DNA of 64,000 nucleotides, from assembly GCF_025947285.1 (NCBI RefSeq), contig NZ_CP110008.1:620001-684000 (forward strand). The letters are read 5' to 3'. The stretch comes from Flavobacterium sp. N2820 (GTDB taxonomy: Bacteria; Bacteroidota; Bacteroidia; Flavobacteriales; Flavobacteriaceae). The number at the start of each line of letters is the position of its first letter. Within the stretch, counting starts at the first letter, position 1. The translations under genes were made by a program, and so were the position numbers. Positions 62,376 through 64,000 of this stretch are shown piece by piece. A model generated the notes under the pieces. That model had not been told where the DNA came from, made no database searches, and saw only the letters and a program-made list of their open reading frames with translations.

Positions 62376-63044
62376 ATGATAAATAAATCAACCTTAGAAT
62401 TCTTAAATACACTCAAAGAAAACAACGACCGTGATTGGTTTGCTGCAAATAAAAAAGCCTTTGAAACCGAACAAAAGTTAGCCAAAACATTTTTTACATC
62501 GGTAGGCGAGCAGTTGGGAAAAGTGGATAGTATCGAACGTGTTCAGATTTTTAGAATTTATCGTGATGTGCGGTTTTCAAAAGATAAAGCACCTTATAAA
62601 AATCACTTCAGCGTTGGGTTTACCCGAACAAAACCAATGCTTCGTGGCGGTTATTATTTGCATATTGAACCTGGAGGAAGTTTTGTAGGTGGCGGTTTTT
62701 GGGAACCCAATCCTGTCGATTTGAATCGCATTCGTAAAGAGTTTGAAATGGATGATGAAGAAATCAGAGCGATTATTGCAGATGAAACGTTCAAGAAATT
62801 CTTTGGCGAATTAAAAGGCGAGGAGTTAAAAACAGCTCCAAAAGGTTTTGATAAAACGCACCCAGCGATTGATTTGATTCGCAAAAAGCAATATTTATTA
62901 ACCCGAAGTTTTTCGGATAAAGAAGTTTTGGATTCTCATTTTCAAGAAGAAGTTTTAGCGACATTCAAAGCGATGCGCCCTTTTTTCGATTACATGAGCG
63001 AAGTATTGAGTACCGATTTGAATGGAGAATCTTTGTATAATTAG
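62376..63044 (+). CDS. DUF2461 domain-containing protein
   Basis: 222 residues, cytoplasmic. LEFLNTLKENNDRDWFAANKKAFETE, VQIFRIYRDVRFSKDKAPYKNHFSVGFTR and GGYYLHIEPGGSFVGGGFWEPNPVDLNRIRKEF are the hallmark blocks of DUF2461 (TIGR02453 family), including the invariant RDxRFSKDKxPYK. KGFDKTHPAIDLIRKKQYLLTRSFSD is the conserved end. The function of the family is unknown. Single gene between repeat-bearing gaps. Confidence 0.92.
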   Translation: MINKSTLEFLNTLKENNDRDWFAANKKAFETEQKLAKTFFTSVGEQLGKVDSIERVQIFRIYRDVRFSKDKAPYKNHFSVGFTRTKPMLRGGYYLHIEPGGSFVGGGFWEPNPVDLNRIRKEFEMDDEEIRAIIADETFKKFFGELKGEELKTAPKGFDKTHPAIDLIRKKQYLLTRSFSDKEVLDSHFQEEVLATFKAMRPFFDYMSEVLSTDLNGESLYN

Positions 63045-63053
63045 CCAATTAGT

Positions 63054-63105
63054 CAATGTGCCGATGTGTCAATTCTTTTCTCCTCATTGACACATTGGCC
63101 TATTG
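63054..63105. repeat. Inverted repeat between convergent genes
   Basis: CAATGTGCCGATGTGTCAAT at 63054-63073 pairs with the arm at 63086-63105 (17 of 20 positions), loop of 12 bases. It lies in the 66-bp gap between two convergent stop codons. There are no T tracts, so it is either a non-canonical bidirectional terminator or a dispersed repeat. Confidence 0.6.
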
Positions 63106-63110
63106 CCAAA

Positions 63111-63497
63111 TTAAATAATCTGAATTTGGCTTTTTAAACGTTCAATTAGCAAATTCATCATTCGTTTGTTGATATTAGACGAGTTTTGAATGTAATCTTT
63201 GTATTCTGAAATTGTAAACATTCCAATGATAATGCCTTTTAGCGAATTTCTAAATTTGATATCACGCTGAATGGCATTTTCAATATAAATCATTTTCTTT
63301 TCAGGAGTTAATGAAAAAAAAGCGTTTTTCTGTTTGAAGGCATAATTTCTAAAAACTTCAATAAATAAATCATTTTGAAACTTTAAAATAGGTCGAAGGG
63401 TTTGGTTTTGAAACTTTTCTTCGGAGCTCGAATTTTCAAAAATGGTTCCAATAGATTCGCCTCTAATTTCTAAAATAGCTTCATCTTTTGTTTTCAT
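63111..63497 (-). CDS. Uncharacterised conserved flavobacterial protein
   Basis: 128 residues, soluble and helical: KFQNQTLRPILKFQNDLFIEVFRNYAFKQKNAFFSLTPEKKMIYIENAIQRDIKFRNSLKGIIIGMFTISEYKDYIQNSSNINKRMMNLLIERLKSQIQ. The blocks NQTLRPILKxQNDLF and NKRMMNLLIERLK are shared by flavobacterial proteins sometimes labelled 'glyoxalase', but no glyoxalase metal ligands are present and I do not accept that label. Function unknown. It is downstream of the mechanosensitive channel gene, with a terminator between them. Confidence 0.7.
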   Translation of the reverse strand: MKTKDEAILEIRGESIGTIFENSSSEEKFQNQTLRPILKFQNDLFIEVFRNYAFKQKNAFFSLTPEKKMIYIENAIQRDIKFRNSLKGIIIGMFTISEYKDYIQNSSNINKRMMNLLIERLKSQIQII

Positions 63498-63523
63498 GAT
63501 GTTTTTCTTTATAGTTGTTTAAA

Positions 63524-63560
63524 GTTAAAAAAAATAACCTCCAATTTCTTGAAGGCTATT
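63524..63560 (-). terminator. Terminator of the mechanosensitive channel gene
   Basis: On the minus strand AATAGCCT and AGGTTATT form an 8-bp stem (one G-T pair) with a 12-nt loop, followed by eight T's. It lies 30 bp after the stop codon at 63590. Confidence 0.75.
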
Positions 63561-63589
63561 TTAAGTTATTAAGAATCAGTTGTTAATAA

Positions 63590-64000
63590 TTAACTGTTTT
63601 TAGTACTAATCGATTCAAATACTTCTAAATCAAAATAAGGAATAGATGCCATTGTATGATCAAAAATATCGGCCATAATGTGCTCATAATTAATCCATTC
63701 TTTATCTTTTGAAAAACAATATATTTCTAAAGGGATTCCGTGTTCTGTGGGTTGTAAATAGCGAACCATCAATAACATCTCCTTGTTAATTCCGGGATGC
63801 GATAAAATGTATTGATTGATGTATTTTCGGAAAAGGCCTAAATTGGTCAAATTTCTGCCGTTTACAATGTTAGATTTGTCAATGTTGTTGGCTTTATTAT
63901 ACTTATCAATATCAGCTTGTCTGTGTGAAATATACGAACTGATGTGTTGAATTTGTTTGTATTTTTCCACTTCTTCTGGTGTAACAAATTTAACCGAATG
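63590..64000 (-). CDS. YbdG/MscM-type mechanosensitive channel (5' truncated by window edge)
   Basis: Only the C-terminal ~136 residues are inside the window; the frame stays open to base 64000 (HSVKFVTPEEVEKYKQIQHI...). LTNLGLFRKYINQYILSHPGINKEMLLMVRYLQPTEHGIPLEIYCFSKDKEWINYEHIMADIFDHTMASIPYFDLEVFE is the diagnostic tail of YbdG-like MscS-superfamily channels (mini-conductance type), which open under membrane tension. The GTG at 63970 is an internal Val, not the start. The pore helix lies outside the window. Confidence 0.88.
   Translation of the reverse strand, partial: HSVKFVTPEEVEKYKQIQHISSYISHRQADIDKYNKANNIDKSNIVNGRNLTNLGLFRKYINQYILSHPGINKEMLLMVRYLQPTEHGIPLEIYCFSKDKEWINYEHIMADIFDHTMASIPYFDLEVFESISTKNS

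Noticed and set aside
63111-63497. Annotation of the 128-aa protein as glyoxalase
   Set aside because: No glyoxalase fold motifs or metal-binding His/Glu residues are present; the label seems to be a propagated name.
1-64000. CRISPR arrays, tRNA/rRNA genes, insertion sequences, prophage genes
   Set aside because: Reading the gaps showed no regularly spaced repeats of CRISPR type, no tRNA cloverleaf or rRNA segments that I could recognise, and no transposase or phage proteins. A tRNA scan would be needed to exclude a tRNA formally.

Overview
The window looks like a chromosome segment from a Flavobacterium-like member of the Bacteroidota. The evidence is low GC, many TAnnTTTG promoter -7 elements, no need for Shine-Dalgarno sites, MKK-type signal peptides ending in xxAQ, and family-typical genes such as bshA, an LpxC-FabZ fusion, a CusA-TolC fusion, a GldL-like peptide, two LpxD paralogues and DUF3570. 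No rRNA, tRNA, CRISPR array, transposase or integrase was recognised. Both ends cut through genes: a DUF1801 protein at the left and a YbdG/MscM-type mechanosensitive channel at the right.

Layout. 1-8.4 kb is mostly core: bshA (bacillithiol), a PrcB-like lipoprotein, two envelope proteins, aroC, a tiny membrane protein, a DCC-family protein, mutS2 (no Smr domain) and ung. 8.4-11.1 kb is an accessory patch of minus-strand genes of little recognised function (including a cytoplasmic trypsin-like peptidase and an RDD membrane protein), separated by hairpin elements that resemble integron attC sites. 11.2-28.8 kb holds yebC, a secreted helical protein, an S41 protease, gcvT, hutH, a compact operon of small membrane proteins led by a retropepsin-RimK fusion, clpC, gyrA, a TPR-like secreted protein and an HD phosphohydrolase. 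28.9-35 kb is the lipid A operon lpxD-lpxC/fabZ-lpxA-efp-lpxD2-NTF2-like, followed by sucD.

35-53 kb is the most unusual part. After a di-haem cytochrome c peroxidase, fabG and a VWA-like membrane protein come an LtaS-like phosphotransferase, then a six-gene operon (thioredoxin, ApbE flavin transferase, DUF4266 lipoprotein, DUF3570 beta-barrel, OmpR-family regulator, histidine kinase), then a metal-efflux set (124-aa secreted protein, CusA-TolC fusion, CusB-like adaptor, membrane protein). Arrays of NTTAAG hexamers at an exact 11-bp period lie in front of all three units. In two of them the last repeat sits exactly 26 bp before a -7 element. This suggests one regulon controlled by the two-component system encoded in the middle. 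The DUF3570 protein carries two SGAS motifs resembling ApbE flavinylation sites, so the operon may build a flavinylated outer-membrane redox or metal-handling device.

53-60.7 kb is a complete histidine operon, hisG-D-C-B-H-A-F-IE. It is preceded by a leader peptide with five consecutive His codons, a terminator and a visible antiterminator pairing. Two inverted copies of a C/G-rich repeat lie between hisB and hisH, and one of them encodes the first residues of HisH. The last 3 kb contains small uncharacterised proteins, an acyl-CoA thioesterase, a DUF2461 protein and the partial channel gene.
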